A DNA stretch of 64,000 nucleotides. Origin: Pinus tabuliformis. Taxonomy: Eukaryota; Streptophyta; Pinopsida; Pinales; Pinaceae. Positions 19,241-33,800 of this stretch are shown here, piece by piece; position 1 is the first letter of the stretch; each line of letters starts with the position of its first letter. The translations under genes and the position numbers were made by a program. The DNA lies in assembly GCA_031772625.1 (NCBI GenBank), contig CM062804.1, positions 1,022,115,208-1,022,179,207 on the forward strand. The letters run 5' to 3'. The notes beneath the pieces are model-generated. The model searched no databases and was not told the DNA's origin. It saw nothing but the letters and a program-made list of their open reading frames with translations.

Positions 19241-22200
19241 GTCAATGGAGACAGCCAAAATGAACTGGTGTGTCTTACTAATGGTTAATTGATTACTTAG
19301 TGTATGTTTGTTTGCTTGACCTTTTCCTTTTATCAGTACAGTCTACGACTGGTCTTGAAGAACTCATGAACACCCTTCCATTCCCCTGCTACTCCTCTCT
19401 TTGGGGCCTTTTGAAATTGCTTATAAATCTCCTCTTGAGATTAGATTCTGGAAATTTCATTAACTTTGATGTAATTCGGTTCGCAGCTAGGCAATTTCAT
19501 CCATTACATGGCGACATTTGTGGCTGGATTTGTGGTGGGGTTCATCACAGTGTGGAAGTTGGCTCTGCTGACTCTTGCAGTGGTGCCATTGATAGCCTTG
19601 TTTGGAGCCGTTCATACCATAATGATAACCAAGCTTTCCTCCAAGAGTCAGGATGCATATGCAGAGGCTGGTAACATTGCAGAACAGGTGCTGAATTGTT
19701 TGATATAATCAACTCCCTTTTCTAGCGAGGAATTGAATTGTTTTTAATGGGGCTAAATTTAATTCAATTCAACTTGTAGGCCTTGGCACAAATTCGCACG
19801 GTTTTCTCATTCGTAGGCGAGGAGAAAGCGCTGAAAGCGTATTCTGCGTCTCTGAGTGTGGCTCAGAAGATTGGATATAAGAGTGGTCTGGTAAACCGAT
19901 TTGGGCTGGGGTCAACTTATTGTGTGATATTTTGTTGTTATGCTCTGCTTCTGTGGTATGGAGGATGGCTTGTGACGCACCATGATACAAATGGAGGATT
20001 GGCCATATCTACTATGTTTTCAGTCATGATCGGTGGATTGTATGTAGTATACCCAATTGCCTGTTTTCTCCTGTTTCTCCACAATTTGATTTGTAGGAAG
20101 TGATTTTACAATTTGAATCTGTTGTTGCAGAGCATTGGGGCAAGCAACTCCCAGCATGACAGCATTTGCAAAGGCAAAATCTGCTGCTATGAATATATTT
20201 CAAACTATTGATCACAGGCCCAAGATTGATCGAAACTACTCTGATGGAATTACTCTGCCCGCAGTCACAGGCCATGTCCAGCTGCGAAACGTGAGTTTTG
20301 CATATCCCTCTAGACCAGAGATACCCGTTCTCAGCCGTTTCTCATTGAACATTCCCGCAGGAAAAACTGTAGCTATGGTTGGTCGAAGTGGGTCGGGAAA
20401 GAGTACTGTAGTTGCTTTGATCGAGCGCTTCTATGACCCCATTGAAGGTATCCAATACATGATTTTACATGGCATTTTCATACCCTGAACTCCAGTTTTT
20501 AGTTTAATGAATTGCTTCTCAAAAGTATTGTGTTTTTAATTTCTGTGAATGAAGGTCAAGTGCTACTTGATGGGTTTAACATCAAAACTCTGCAGTTGAA
20601 ATGGCTTAGACAACAGATAGGGCTTGTGAGTCAGGAACTGGCATTGTTTGCAACAAGCATTAAGGAAAACATGCTATTGGGAAGAGAGGATGCAACCCAG
20701 GTGGAAATGGAGGAAGCAGCCAGAGTTGCAAATGCACACTCTTTTATCACAAAGCTCCTCGAAGGATATGACACTCAGGTATGTGCTGCTAGCTGTAATA
20801 ACTAAAAATTCTTTGTTGCAGAGATGATTGATTAGTTGTCAGTTGATTGTTTGTTGCAGAGATGGTTGATTAGTTGTTTGGTGATTATGCTTGTTTCCTT
20901 GCTCAGTCTTCCAGTCGCTCTTTATGACTTGTGTGTGTGAATAACAACAGTCTGATATGTTTACCTTGTCATCCTGGAATACCTTCTCCCACTATCAAGT
21001 CTCCTTCCCTTCCCTTTCTAACCCAAATCCCCAGGAGTTGAACTATATATCTATGGTTTATAGCACTTTTCTTCCATCTCACTGTTCCTTTTCTATATGT
21101 CAGAGTTGATAGTAGCCATGGTTATGATTTGTACTAAGTTGGGTCTGCAACTCCAGGTTGGTGAACGAGGTGGCCAACTATCAGGCGGACAAAAGCAATG
21201 CATTGCAATAGCCAGAGCGATGTTGAAGAACCCAACCATACTACTTTTGGATGAAGCAACCGGTGCTCTGGATTCTGAATCAGAAAAACTTGTTCAGGAA
21301 GCCCTTGACAGGTTCATGATAGGGAGAAGAATAGTAGTTGTGGCACATCGTGTCTCAACCATTAGGAAGGCTGATTTGGTGGAAGTTGTTCAGCAGGGGA
21401 GCATTTTGGAGATGGGGACTCACAATGACCTTATCTCAAAAGGGCATGACGGGGCTTATTCAACATTGATCAGACTCCAAGAAACTACCCATGAGCTGGG
21501 TAAAAATGCAAGAAAGAGCAGTGCCAAGTAAAGGTTTTATCCCACTATGTTAATTCAATAATGGCACATTGTGGTTAACCTATGCAATAGTTTTCCCACT
21601 GAAAGTCTATAGAATTGGAATTCTTTTGTTTCTCCCATAAATCCTCTCGCCTTCTTTATAAAATTGTAATTTTTTTGCAGTCCCATAAATCCTTGTGGCC
21701 TTCTCTATAAAAATGTAATTATAATGCTTATCCTCAGCTTCTTCTTCATAAAATTATACTTGTTTTATTCGTCCTTAGATTAGCAGTTTGTGAAATTATA
21801 AGTGTTTTGTTTGTCTATAGATCCTCAGGGTTTTCTTTGGAAAATTATTTAGCAGCTGCCAAGTTTTTCTGGTTTTATTACAGTGAAAGATTTTCCACCA
21901 AACTGTTTGGATGCCTTCTCATACAATACTTCATTTTTTTCCTCAAATTATAATGGTCTTGTTCGGTCCAGAGATAAATCTTTTTTCTTAAATTGTAGTT
22001 GTTTTGCTCCTCCCATTAACCCTTATAGTGTTTATTGGTACTTTAGATTTTACTCTGTAGAAGTTTATGGACTTTTACATTTTGTCACATTCTGAATGAC
22101 CCACTCATTCATCACCAAGATAGAAAGGAAACTTGTTTTGTACCTTCCATAAATTCTCAGTATTTATCAGTTTGAATGATCTTGGGAAGAAAGGGGAAAT

Positions 22201-23045
22201 AGAATGAACATAGATTTGTATTGTCGTTTTGATTTTTTGTTTGTTTGCCCATTTCCAGGCCCTCCAGTGCAAGGAATTCTGTGAGCTTGCCCATAATTGG
22301 AAGAAATTCTTCTTATGACCGATCTCCCTATTCCAAAAGGCTTTCAGACTTCTCAACTTCCGATTTCAGTACATCTGTCGATGTCAATTGAGCACACAAA
22401 ACAGAGAAAGTACCCTTCATAGAGCAGGCAGGGTTATTCTGGAGACTAGTCACAATGAATGCCCCAGAATGGGCCTATGCCCTACTAGGATCCGTAAGGT
22501 CCATGGTCTACGGTTCCATAAGCGCACTCTTCGCTTACATCCTGAGTGCTGTGTTGAGCATCTATTACAACCCTGATCCATTATACATAAAAAATGAAAT
22601 CAATAAATACTGCTTTGTTCTGATAGAGGTATCGTTCGGCGCCCTCGTTTTCAATATGGTGCAGCATTCCTTCTGGGAAATCGTTGGCGAGAATCTGACC
22701 AAGCGGGTCCGACAGACAATGCTCGAAGGTGAACAAAACGGTTTCCGTGAAAAAATTTCAGTACTGGTTTTTATGTTTTTTGAAGTATGAATCTGACTGA
22801 TGATAACCCTAATCCTTCTGTCTGTCAGCGATTCTTCGCAATGAGGTCAGTTGGTTTGATCGGGAAGAGAACAACAGCAGCCAAGTTGCCGCTCGTTTGG
22901 CTTCTGATGCCACGAATGTGAGATCTGCCATTGGCGACAGGATTTCCATGATAGTACAGAACTCCGCGTTAATGCTGGTCGCATGTACCATAGGGTTTGT
23001 GTTGCAGTGGAGATTCACGTTAGTTCTTATTGCAGTTTTTTCCAA
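18479..23045 (+). pseudogene. ABCB1-like (P-glycoprotein/auxin-type) transporter, truncated
   Basis: Exons match plant ABCB1/PGP1 in order. A TMD1 exon occurs twice (to 18664 and to 19198, LNQDVEYFDIDARTGDI). Then 19487-19687 (MATFVAGFVVGFITVWKLAL), 19780-20039, 20131-20447 with Walker A GRSGSGKST, 20555-20778 with the Q-loop SQE, and 21157-21527 with signature LSGGQKQ, Walker [13 protein letters not shown] and H-loop AHR. 22259-22728 has the linker SSARNSVSLPIIGRNSSYD and start of TMD2 (MNAPEWAYALLGSV), and 22829-~23045 follows. Split codons join in phase across 20040-20130, 20448-20554, 21528-22258 and 22729-22828. Defects: no 5' exons or ATG, a duplicated exon, TGA at 22389-22391 in the linker, and homology ending abruptly after LVLIAVF, with the rest of TMD2 and NBD2 gone. 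Intact ABCB1 proteins are ~1,250 aa exporters at the plasma membrane. A half-size NBD1 product is conceivable but unlikely. Confidence 0.88.
20818..20895. repeat. short tandem duplication in an ABCB intron
   Basis: GTTGCAGAGATG.TTGATTAGTTGT occurs at about 20814 and 20853. It lies within the intron between the Q-loop and signature exons. Confidence 0.6.
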
Positions 23046-24614
23046 TAACGCGAGTGTAGATAAATTTTAAGAGATGTTTTTGTTTGTTTGTTTGTTTGTT
23101 TGGTTATTTGATTGTAAATTTTAGTTGTGTAAATTGTATTTTTGAATATATAAATGAATAAAAAAATTAGATTATTTATTATAAATTTTGGAAATTTGGT
23201 AGATTTTGGATATAAAGACAGAAACACTTTTAGAGAAGAAGACTTAGGGATTAGAAAAAAAGACTTAGGAGTGATCGCCCAAGAAATATCAAAAACTAGA
23301 AAAACAAAATAAAATCATCAGATTTCCAAAATGTATAATAGATAAACTTGATTTTAAAAAAATCTTTATACACAACTTAATATTTAAATTTTAAAAAATC
23401 CCTATTAAATTTCAATCAAAATTGATAGAAAAGAAAAAAAAAATGCCAAGAAAAAGACAAAAACGACTACTAATTTTATGTTGCAGAGATAAATTGTAGG
23501 TTTATTTGTGCAGGGTTTCAACCAATTAACATTTCATTGAGTATATATCTACAAATCAAGGATTTTGGGATCAAATCCCACAAAGCAATTCTATACCTGC
23601 TCTTCAAATTCCTTCAAGCTTTTGAAAGTAAAACCAATGAATTATCAATATAATTTTACAATAATAAAAAACAATTAGAAGGCCTTTAGCTAGCTCAAAT
23701 TTCTCATCTGTTAGGCTTGAACCAACATTTCTTCTAGAGAAATTCAACAATTCTAATTTAATAATCTTATCGGCCTCTCTTTGTACCTTTTGGGACAATT
23801 GCTAGTATATATATCTTAGAGAAAATGTGAAGAAAGCTAAATTGGTATTTGTTTTCATTATTTAAATATGTGATTATTTTTTCATATATATATAAAAAAA
23901 ACGATAGTTCTCATATCTTATTAAAAATAGATAGTTCTCATATCTTATTAAAAATAGATATTTTGGAAAGTAAATTCCTATTTGTTTTCATTATTTTAAT
24001 TATATCTTATTAAATTTTTTTTTTTTCTAATACTTATTTGGTATTGCATACAGATTTATTTACAGGAAGGATTTCATCTTTTAGTTTTAATGAAATGGTT
24101 TTGCCGAAAGTAAATATTGATGTAGTTATATATTATTCTTTTCTATTCTCAAATATTGTAAGAGAATTATACACACATTATTTTTTATGGAAGGGGTTAG
24201 ACTCCTTCCAAGTCCTTGAGGAGGATGAGGCCCCATTCTTCTTTGAGTAGTGTAGTTATTTTTGTTTGTGTTGATTATGTTTCTTTAAACTCATACATGT
24301 CACAATACATTTTTTTAAGATACATTTACTTTAGAGAATTTATATTTGAAGCATGTCATCTTACACTTCAATGATCATCCATTTATATTATAACACTTAT
24401 CAAAATTGTATTTAATCCAAAACATGCCTACATTTAAAAATATTTAAAATATCTTACCAAAATATAAATTATACAATCTTCCATAATGCACTAGAAAACA
24501 TTAAATATTTCTCTAATTAAGAAAACATCCATATTATTTTTTTTTGTTGTTTCTTTACTTCGATTTTTAAAGTTTTTTGTATGGTACTATTTTATATTTT
24601 ATACAATTAACTAA

Positions 24615-24821
24615 GTATATATATATATATATATATATATGAATTAGTTTGTTATATATTTACTTATTCGAAATTGTATATATATATATATATCTGTTTG
24701 TGATTTTGAAAATGTTTTATATATTTATGTTTATATTTTGAATTGATATTGTACCATTTTTAGTTTTTCATTTTAAATTGTTTGTGGGGTTAGTGGAATT
24801 GTGTATTTTCTTGTTTGAAAT

Positions 24822-24857
<36 letters not shown>
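24615..24857. repeat. three (TA)n microsatellites
   Basis: Alternating TA runs at about 24618-24640, 24676-24692 and 24826-24857 in a T-rich context. Simple sequence only. Confidence 0.8.
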
Positions 24858-24858
<1 letters not shown>

Positions 24859-27599
24859 AGTATGAAGGTTTATTTATCAATATGTGTATGTAATTTGAAA
24901 GTGTAATCATGTGTTTGTTGTATTGAATTATGAATTTGAATGTCTATGCGTAATGTAGATTTTAATTTGTACATTGTGTGTTTATTTTTTCTTAAAGTTG
25001 CATAAGCATATTTGAGCGTTTTCGTTTATTGGTTTGAAATGGTATGATATACAATTAGTCATTTGAAATTGTATGTTGTGTGTTTAGCTGATTTTTTTAT
25101 ATTGTGTGTTTGTTTATTTGAACTTGTAATCTGTATGTTTCTCTATTTGAAATTTCATATATATGTGTGAGTGATTGATGTAACCCAGCCACACTGGCCC
25201 GCTGTTCCACGCGTCCATAGGTTATGACGTGTTCACTAATGTTGAATTGTTATATCTGTGTGGAGATCGTCCATGGATATTTTCGTTGTTGGTTGTTGTT
25301 GTGAGTTAATGTCATATTAAATGATCACCCATATGCCTCGGGCCTGGTTCCCGACTCGCTCTTTGTCCCAATCACTTGGTTCTTTGCCTATTCTGGATTG
25401 TTCTGCCGCCGGGAGAGTTTGGTGAGGGTTCCTGGAATTGTGCTGAGTAATCGTTGTTTTGTTGATTGTGGTGACTTCTGGTATGTCTCTGGTAAAGGTT
25501 ATGAACGTATGTTACTCCACTCGACTTGGCCGTGAACTCATGGAAGGCTTCCTCTGGTGTTTTGGTGTTGCTCTGGCTCTGTGGTGCTTATTCGAATTCG
25601 TTTCACCTGGTGAGTTCCTGGTTGTTGCGTTCCGACTGTATTTCTGTTTGTAAATGTTCGGTCCGTAAGGGGATTTCTCTCAGATTCTTTTTCTTTTCTA
25701 CAGCTCAAGTTTGTCTTTCAAAATGAATTACATATATTCTTCTTTCCCTCACCTGTCTTTTTCTTCTCAATTTGTTCTTCATTCGTTAGTTTCTTATTAT
25801 TATGTCAAAATATAAGGGCTTAGCAATTCAACTCTTTAAAATTTGATTCATGTGAATTGTTTCTTCTCTATCTGAATAATCCATTCACAAGTTGAGTTTT
25901 TCTTTTTCTTTTTTGGCTTCATTACGCACCCATTAGCTTGACATTTAAGGAATGTGAACATATCTTTTAGATTTCTTGTTTGACATTTGATCTATAAGAC
26001 GAATGTTGGTTAAAGTTGTGACTTTTGAGGTTAAAATTGAAAGGTTTTAAAACTTAATGAGCTTACATTTTGGAAAATTACCCGAACTCGCCAAACACAA
26101 GAACACATATTATTTTCTCTCTCTATGATCGTGAAGATGTAGGCCCTCATGTGAAATAGATTCCTTGATATTATCAGTGGTGTCTGATCTCTCCACCTCA
26201 AAGTTACGGTTTTTACATTTAAAATTTCAATAAATATGTGTATCCCACCCCTAAGATGAGGTAGGAAATGATGCATATAATTATTTTTTATATTTAATCA
26301 ATTAAGGCCCATCCAACCTCCAATTTCTTTCCAACAAATTTTAGTGTTGAATCTTGACTTTCACATTGTCAATCATGCTAGAACTCTCTACATTTAGAGG
26401 TATAGTATTTCTAGTGAATTAATTCCCTAACTCTTTCTAGAAATTGTCTTCTCAAATATCTAGTCATTAGCAACTAACAATAAGAAATAAATGTAACCTA
26501 AAAAAAAATGCAATATGAAACTCAAACAATGGTTGTAATAAAGAAATCTAGACAAGTAAGAGATAACTTTCCCTTCTCTATCCCTAGCACTACAAATAAA
26601 TTATGGTTCCAATACCATGTTTGATGGTAAATTCGGAAAAAAAGGTGTGACAATCTACAAAGTTCCAAAAGGTATTAAGTTCATGGAAAATAATTCAAGG
26701 ATATTTTACTAAAAACTCCTCCTCCTTGAGGTTGTTTCAAACACAATGACAATTAAAATTGGTACCAACGAGTAAGGCATACTAATATATCTCTTTTTCT
26801 TAGCATTTCTTAGGTTTGAATTCTCCATCGCACATAGCCAAAGTGATATATCTATAACCATTTCATGTATTGCAATATTTTCATCAAACCTAATCTAGGG
26901 ATATTTACCAAATATTCCTACTCTTCAGGCTACTTCACACAACTAAAAAATAAAATAAGTACCATCAGGGAAGACATACTAAGGTGGTTGTTTTTATTAT
27001 TTTTTTTTTTGAATTTCCCATCAGGGATAACTAAAGGGTTAAACATGTAATCATTTCTTCTATTTTCAGGGGAAAAAAATTAATAATAATAATAAAATTT
27101 GTTCCTATTTTGAAGAAATAGCATAGACTTGTAAGGAAAACAACTCAATAAAAAAATAAAAAAACTCAAATATCAAAATAAAGCATGCATCTAAAGATGC
27201 CAACAACTAATTATGAAGACAACATCAAAATATACATATGATTACCATAACTTGTAAGTAAAAGTAATTGTGAGAAATTGGAATCGATTTGCTTCAACTC
27301 ATTGTCAAATTGGGTAGTGAAATAACTAGCATTTGCACCTAATGTTGCAAAGGAAACGCCGTAAGGCATAGTGTGTGGAAGAATATTGAAATGTGAATGG
27401 GATTTTTTGAAAGCAAGGGTCGATGATAATGAGTTTGAATTGAGGAAGCCATGTCGAAAACCCTATTCGGGGGTTAAACTGGCTATGAAATGGAATAAAA
27501 GCAGTCATAAATAACCATTGAACTTGTTTAGATACCTTAAAGATTGCCTAGTTGAAGGTGAGGTTAAACAAATGAATTCACACGAACAACAACCGGGTA

Positions 27600-27730
27600 T
27601 CCATATCAATATACAAAATTTTAAGGAGAGGTATGTTAATCTTTTCGAACAACATTCTAATGTATTTTCCTAGAAATATGAAGACCTTAAACCATATCAC
27701 ATTGTGATGAACTTAATCCCTGCCAAGATA
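27600..27730 (+). mobile_element. possible Ty3/gypsy pol scrap
   Basis: The plus frame reads LFEQHSNVFS, a stop, then KYEDLKPYHIVMNLIP, which resembles the segment just before the gypsy reverse transcriptase (F...Y.DVF.W.YEDLK...I.L.IP). No RT motif follows, so this is tentative. Confidence 0.25.
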
Positions 27731-28727
27731 TATTCCTTATGACGCAAAGAAGCTACTGGTGGTTGATAAGGAGGTGAAAACAAATGCTTGGGCTCATGAA
27801 GGAGCTCTGTATTGTCCTCCATCCCACACTGTTCCTATGCCTATTATATTCCATGGCAACATCATGCATAGAGACATCTCTTGCTCATTACTCCTAGTAT
27901 GGTAATATTGAATAACACTGTCTGTGTCACAAATCATATAAAAATGGATTTCAATTAGCTCTGTGGTCCTTGGAGAATAATAATGTATACAACTTTCATC
28001 CATCATGGCCTCTCAGCAGTCCAATTACTTAGCTAATTGCAGACCTATCTTGAAGCATTCTATATGATGCCACTTTTATTACAGGGATGCAGAAATTAGA
28101 TTTTAGAATGGGAATTGTGCTTCAGCGTTATATTCATTCAAGTAGCATTTGTGCCAGTTATGTCTTTTGGAAAATTATGGTTATTCTAAATGGTAATGAT
28201 GTGTCAAGTAGTATGTGCTAGCATTTTTATTTTTATGATGAAAGTTGCATATTATATCAGTTTAAACAAGCATAATCTGATTTTCATGCTACATTGCAAT
28301 TTTTTTTATAGGCATTGAATTGTTTTTCTACATAGTATCCAGAAGTCTGAATGCCCTAAAGAATTGGAACCAGCAGACAGGAGGGTTCCAGTACATGTCA
28401 ATCTGATCAAGAGGGATGAAGACTGTCCTATATGTTTTCATTCCATTGCCCAATTCACGGCGTGCTAGTTTTTCTAATGTTATGGTGTTCATGCATGTGC
28501 TGTTATACTAATTGTGAAATGGGGGAATTTAGTTGTTTCATACATTGTTTTAATGACATTTAAATTCGATAAAGATCAATCAGTGTCCTAGATATATTGT
28601 TTGTGTGTCAAAAGTCAGTGGCTTTGCAGCGGTTGAAATTTTTTTCTGTTTGCTTAGGTGGTCCAATGCATGTTTTGAATGTAGGGAAGTTTGAAATTCT
28701 CTTGACTATCATTCAATGCGCTTAGGA

Positions 28728-29264
28728 AGTTCTGTTGTTGGAAAGTTTGATTGGGTTGCATTGAATTAAGCAAGGTTGAAACATTATTATTGACTTTGTA
28801 GCTGCAGTTGTTCTGCATGTTGTTGAATCACTTTGCAGGGTTGGTTTCATCATCCCCATATGCTAAGGAGATGGTCCTCTTGAGAGAATTGAATTTGTTG
28901 TCATTATCCATTGCTAATTCTTCTTGTTTTGGGACAACTTCATATCGACAATCACTATTGTTGTCATTTTTATTGCTGAAATTGTTGTGAGAGAGGTTGG
29001 AGGATTGGACTTGAGGTAGTTTGCTACTGTTTCCATTGCCATCCATGGCTTCATCATTTAAAAAACCATCTATGAAAGGATCGTCACTCTGCAACAATCC
29101 ATTGAAAGAGGAAACTTTGGGCAGTTGCAGTTTGTTTTGCTGATCAATATCAGGCAAGAAGCCGTCACTTCATCTGCACTTGGTGATTCATCTCGTTCTA
29201 CCCCTTGTACTCTCTGAGAATTACCATTTTTCTTGTAAATTTGGCCAAGCACCCAATCATCAAT
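28728..29264 (-). pseudogene. NAC transcription factor last exon, copy 1 (broken)
   Basis: After a CTCCAG acceptor the exon reads IDDWVLGQIYKKNGNSQRVQ, the end of the NAC domain (subdomain E, normally LDDWVLCRIYKK), then an acidic Asn/Ser-rich region (DDPFIDGFLNDEAMDGNG) typical of the variable NAC activation tail. Compared with copy 2, one base is missing after DEVTAS (near 29157) and TGA replaces AGA after TNPAK (near 28828). The first two exons, with DNA-binding subdomains A-D, are absent. NAC proteins are plant nuclear regulators. This piece cannot bind DNA. Confidence 0.82.
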
Positions 29265-29829
29265 CTGGAGAACAGAAGTGTCATCAAAATCAACAATACC
29301 AATTTTAGTTGAATGAATCAATTCCTATTCATAAAGAATCAAAACACAAGAACTATGAAAGGAAAATCATTCATATTGATCAATATTCAAGAAGACATCA
29401 CTTTGTATGGTGTGTTATTTATATTTACACAATTGATTTTTTTATTCAATCAACTATGCTATTCTTTGTGCTTTTGTTGGGTTCCTTCATCACCACCATC
29501 ATTAGAAAATTGATTTCCCTCTTGAAGTATGAAACGAGTAGCAATTCCCAATTGATCTCACACTACCACCACAAAGAAGCTAGCAATCCTAATATACAAA
29601 TCAAACCAGCCATCCTATCAAGAAATCCATGTAGTTCTCAATCTATGGCTTTGATAACCCAAAACTCAAATCTTTTATATCTAAGATGCACAGAAATTTT
29701 CACATTAATATGTTTGGATCTCATTCTAAGATCTTTGCAGATCTGATACAGAGGTAAACCAAATTTTTCATACTATGACAAGTCATATTAGCAAGTCTTG
29801 GAGTCTCTCTTATGTAATGTCTCCTCCTT

Positions 29830-30791
29830 GTTTTATAGAGTTGAAGCTGTATGAGGATCGACTGCACTGAAGGGATCATCCAATAGATAAATGTCAACAT
29901 CGTTATATACTGCTCTAGCCAACTGAATCCTTTGTTTTTGTCCTCCACTCATATTCAATCCTCTCTCCCCAATCTCTGTCATATCTCCATGAGCAAAACT
30001 CTTTATATCCTTGTCTAATGCACAAGCTTTTATTGCCTTCTTGTATTGAATTTTGTCCATTGGTTTCCCATAGAGTATGTTATCTTTGATAGTACCACTC
30101 TGAATCCAAGTTGTTTGTGCCACGTAGGCAACATTGCCATATACTCAATCTACACGTAGTCCAATCAAAAATTTTATGGAAGAATTTTTGTATATAGAAA
30201 TCAAAAAAGTTGCATCTACAATCTTGTTGAACTATGAAATGGTTACTTTTTCTCAAGAAGAGTACTTAATGTTCAACTTACATCTCCTAAAATTTTTGGG
30301 ATTTCTCCAAGAATTGTACATAGCAAATCAGATTTCCCTGATCCCACTGAGCCACAAATTGCTACCTTTTCTCTAGTTGTAATGTGCAGATTTATTCCCT
30401 TGAATGTTGGCTCTGTCAATGAAGATTCTGGATCCCAGCTGAGTATGTCTTGATGAATTTCGATGGTATACTGGGATCCGGCAAGTGCTTTCCTCACAAC
30501 AGAATCTGGTCTTAGCTCATCATCTTGTAAGAACTTGTCCAGACGATCTAAGGAGACTTTAACCTGAATTAATATAGCCAAAACTTTAGGTAGCATTCTC
30601 ACTAGATCTTGTATCACACGGAATGTTGCAAGCACTGTAAATATGGTTGTGGCAGTTAACGGTGGATCACCTATGATAGCACACCCGCCAAAAACTATAG
30701 ATGAAGCAATGATGGGTGACATCCAGTAGAGTATGGTACCATATGTTCTATAAAATTGTGTTGAAGACAACCATTTGAACTCCACAACTCA
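29830..30791 (-). pseudogene. ABCC (MRP-type) transporter exons, copy 1
   Basis: The exon from about 30787 to 30282 encodes the end of TMD1 and start of NBD1: [54 protein letters not shown], then Walker A GSVGSGKSD and GEIPK. A second exon (about 30143-29835) has [20 protein letters not shown], signature [17 protein letters not shown] and Walker [20 protein letters not shown] proteins export conjugates, mainly into the vacuole. Walker A has Asp where Thr/Ser must bind Mg (GKST to GKSD), and TGA stands before EFKW. No further exons follow; NAC sequence does. Confidence 0.85.
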
Positions 30792-31215
30792 GAATTGTTT
30801 TTCTGCAGAGTATCCAGAAGTTTGAATGCCCTAAAGAATTGGAGCTAGCAGACAGGATGGTTCTAGTACATGTCAATCTGATCAAGAGGGATGAAGACTA
30901 TCCTATATTTTTTCATTCCATTGCCCAATTCACGGTGTGCTAGTTTTTCTAATGTTATGGTGTTCATGCATGCGTTGTTATAATTATTGTGAAATGGGAG
31001 AATTTAGTTGTTTCATACATTGTTTTTATGACATTTAAATTCGATAAAGATCAAATCACTGTCCTAGATATATTGTCTGTGTTTCAAATGTCAGTGGCTT
31101 TGCAGCTGTTGAATTTTTTTTTTTTTTTTCTGTTTGCTTAGGTGGTCCAATGCATGTTTTGAATGTAGGGAAGTCTGAAATTTTGTTGACTGTCATTCAA
31201 TGTGCTTAGGAAGTT

Positions 31216-31749
31216 CTACTGTTGGAAAGTTTGATTGGGCTGCATTGAATTAAGCAAGGCTGAAACATTATTGTTGACATTGCAGCTGTAGTTGTTCTGC
31301 ATGTTGTTGAATCTATTTGCAGGGTTGGTTTCATCGTCCCCATATGCTAAGGAGACGATACTCTTGAGAGAATTGAATTTGTTGTCATTCTCCACTGCTA
31401 ATTCTTCTTGTTTTGGGACAACTTCATATCGGCAATCGCTATTGTTGTCATTGTTATTGCTGAAATTGTTGTGAGAGAGGTTGGAGGACTGGACTTGAGA
31501 TAGTCTGCTGCTGCTTCCATTGCCATCCATGGCTTCATCGTTTAAAAAACCATCTATGAAAGGATCGTCACTCTCCAACAACCCATTGAAAGAGGCAATT
31601 TTGGGCAGTTGCAGTTTGTTTTGCTGATCAATATCAGGCAAAGAAGCCATCACTTCATCTGCACTTGGTGATTCATCTCGTTCTACCCCTTGTACTCTCT
31701 GAGAATTACCATTTTTCTTGTAAATTCGACACAACACCCAATCATCAAG
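31216..31749 (-). pseudogene. NAC transcription factor last exon, copy 2 (intact frame)
   Basis: A TTCTCTAG acceptor is followed by LDDWVLCRIYKKNGNSQRV and an unbroken 170-codon frame ending NSMQPNQTFQQ and a stop. This is the complete third exon of an ATAF/NAC2-type gene, with an Asn-rich tail (NNFSNNNDNNSD). The frame is intact, unlike copy 1, but no exons 1-2 (subdomains A-D) lie upstream: the next minus-strand coding matter is ABCC. It is a captured exon, or the stump of a gene rearranged in the same unit. Confidence 0.85.
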
Positions 31750-32276
31750 CTAGAGAACATAAGTGCCATCAAAATGAACAATACCCATTTTAGTTGAATG
31801 AATCAATTCCTATTCTTAAAGAATCAAAACACAAGAACTGTGAAAGGAAAATCATTCATATTGATCAATATTCAAGAAGACATCACTTTGTAGGGTGTGT
31901 TATTTGTATTTACACAATTGATTTTTTTTATTCAATCAGCTATGATATTCTCTGTGCTTTTGTTGGGTTCCTTCATAACCACCATCATTGGAAAATTCAT
32001 TTCCCTCTTGAAGTATGAAACAAGTAGCAATTCCCAATTGATCTCACACTACCACCACAAAGAAGCTAGCAATCCTGATATACAAATTGAACCAGCCATC
32101 CTATCAAGCAATCCATGTAGTTCTCAATCTATGGCTTTGATAACCCAAAACTCAAATCTTTTATATCTAATATGCACAGAAATTTTCACATTAATATGTT
32201 TGGATCTCATTCTAAGATCTTTACAGATCTGATACAGAGGTAAACCAAATTTTTCATACTATGACAAGTCATATTA

Positions 32277-33690
<1,414 letters not shown>

Positions 33691-33800
33691 CCCAATTTTT
33701 CCCTTTTGCATGGGTTGTAGTTGGAGAAAGCTTTCAACATCAGTGGCCATTTCATTCTGTTAAGATTTAAATAGATTTTTTTTTCTATATTGTAGCAGAC

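Larger units (their letters stand above)
23046..28316. other. AT-rich, gene-free stretch
   Basis: No gene family recognised. Contents: a TTTG microsatellite (23078-23103), TA runs at 24615-24640, 24676-24692 and 24825-24857, and a less AT-rich block at 25190-25700 with open frames but no domain. A faint gypsy-like reading at 27640-27720 is listed separately. Confidence 0.5.

Noticed and set aside
28808..31474. Plus-strand frames of 60 codons opposite the NAC exons
   Set aside because: Shadows of the NAC sequence; they recur at both copies only because the unit is duplicated.
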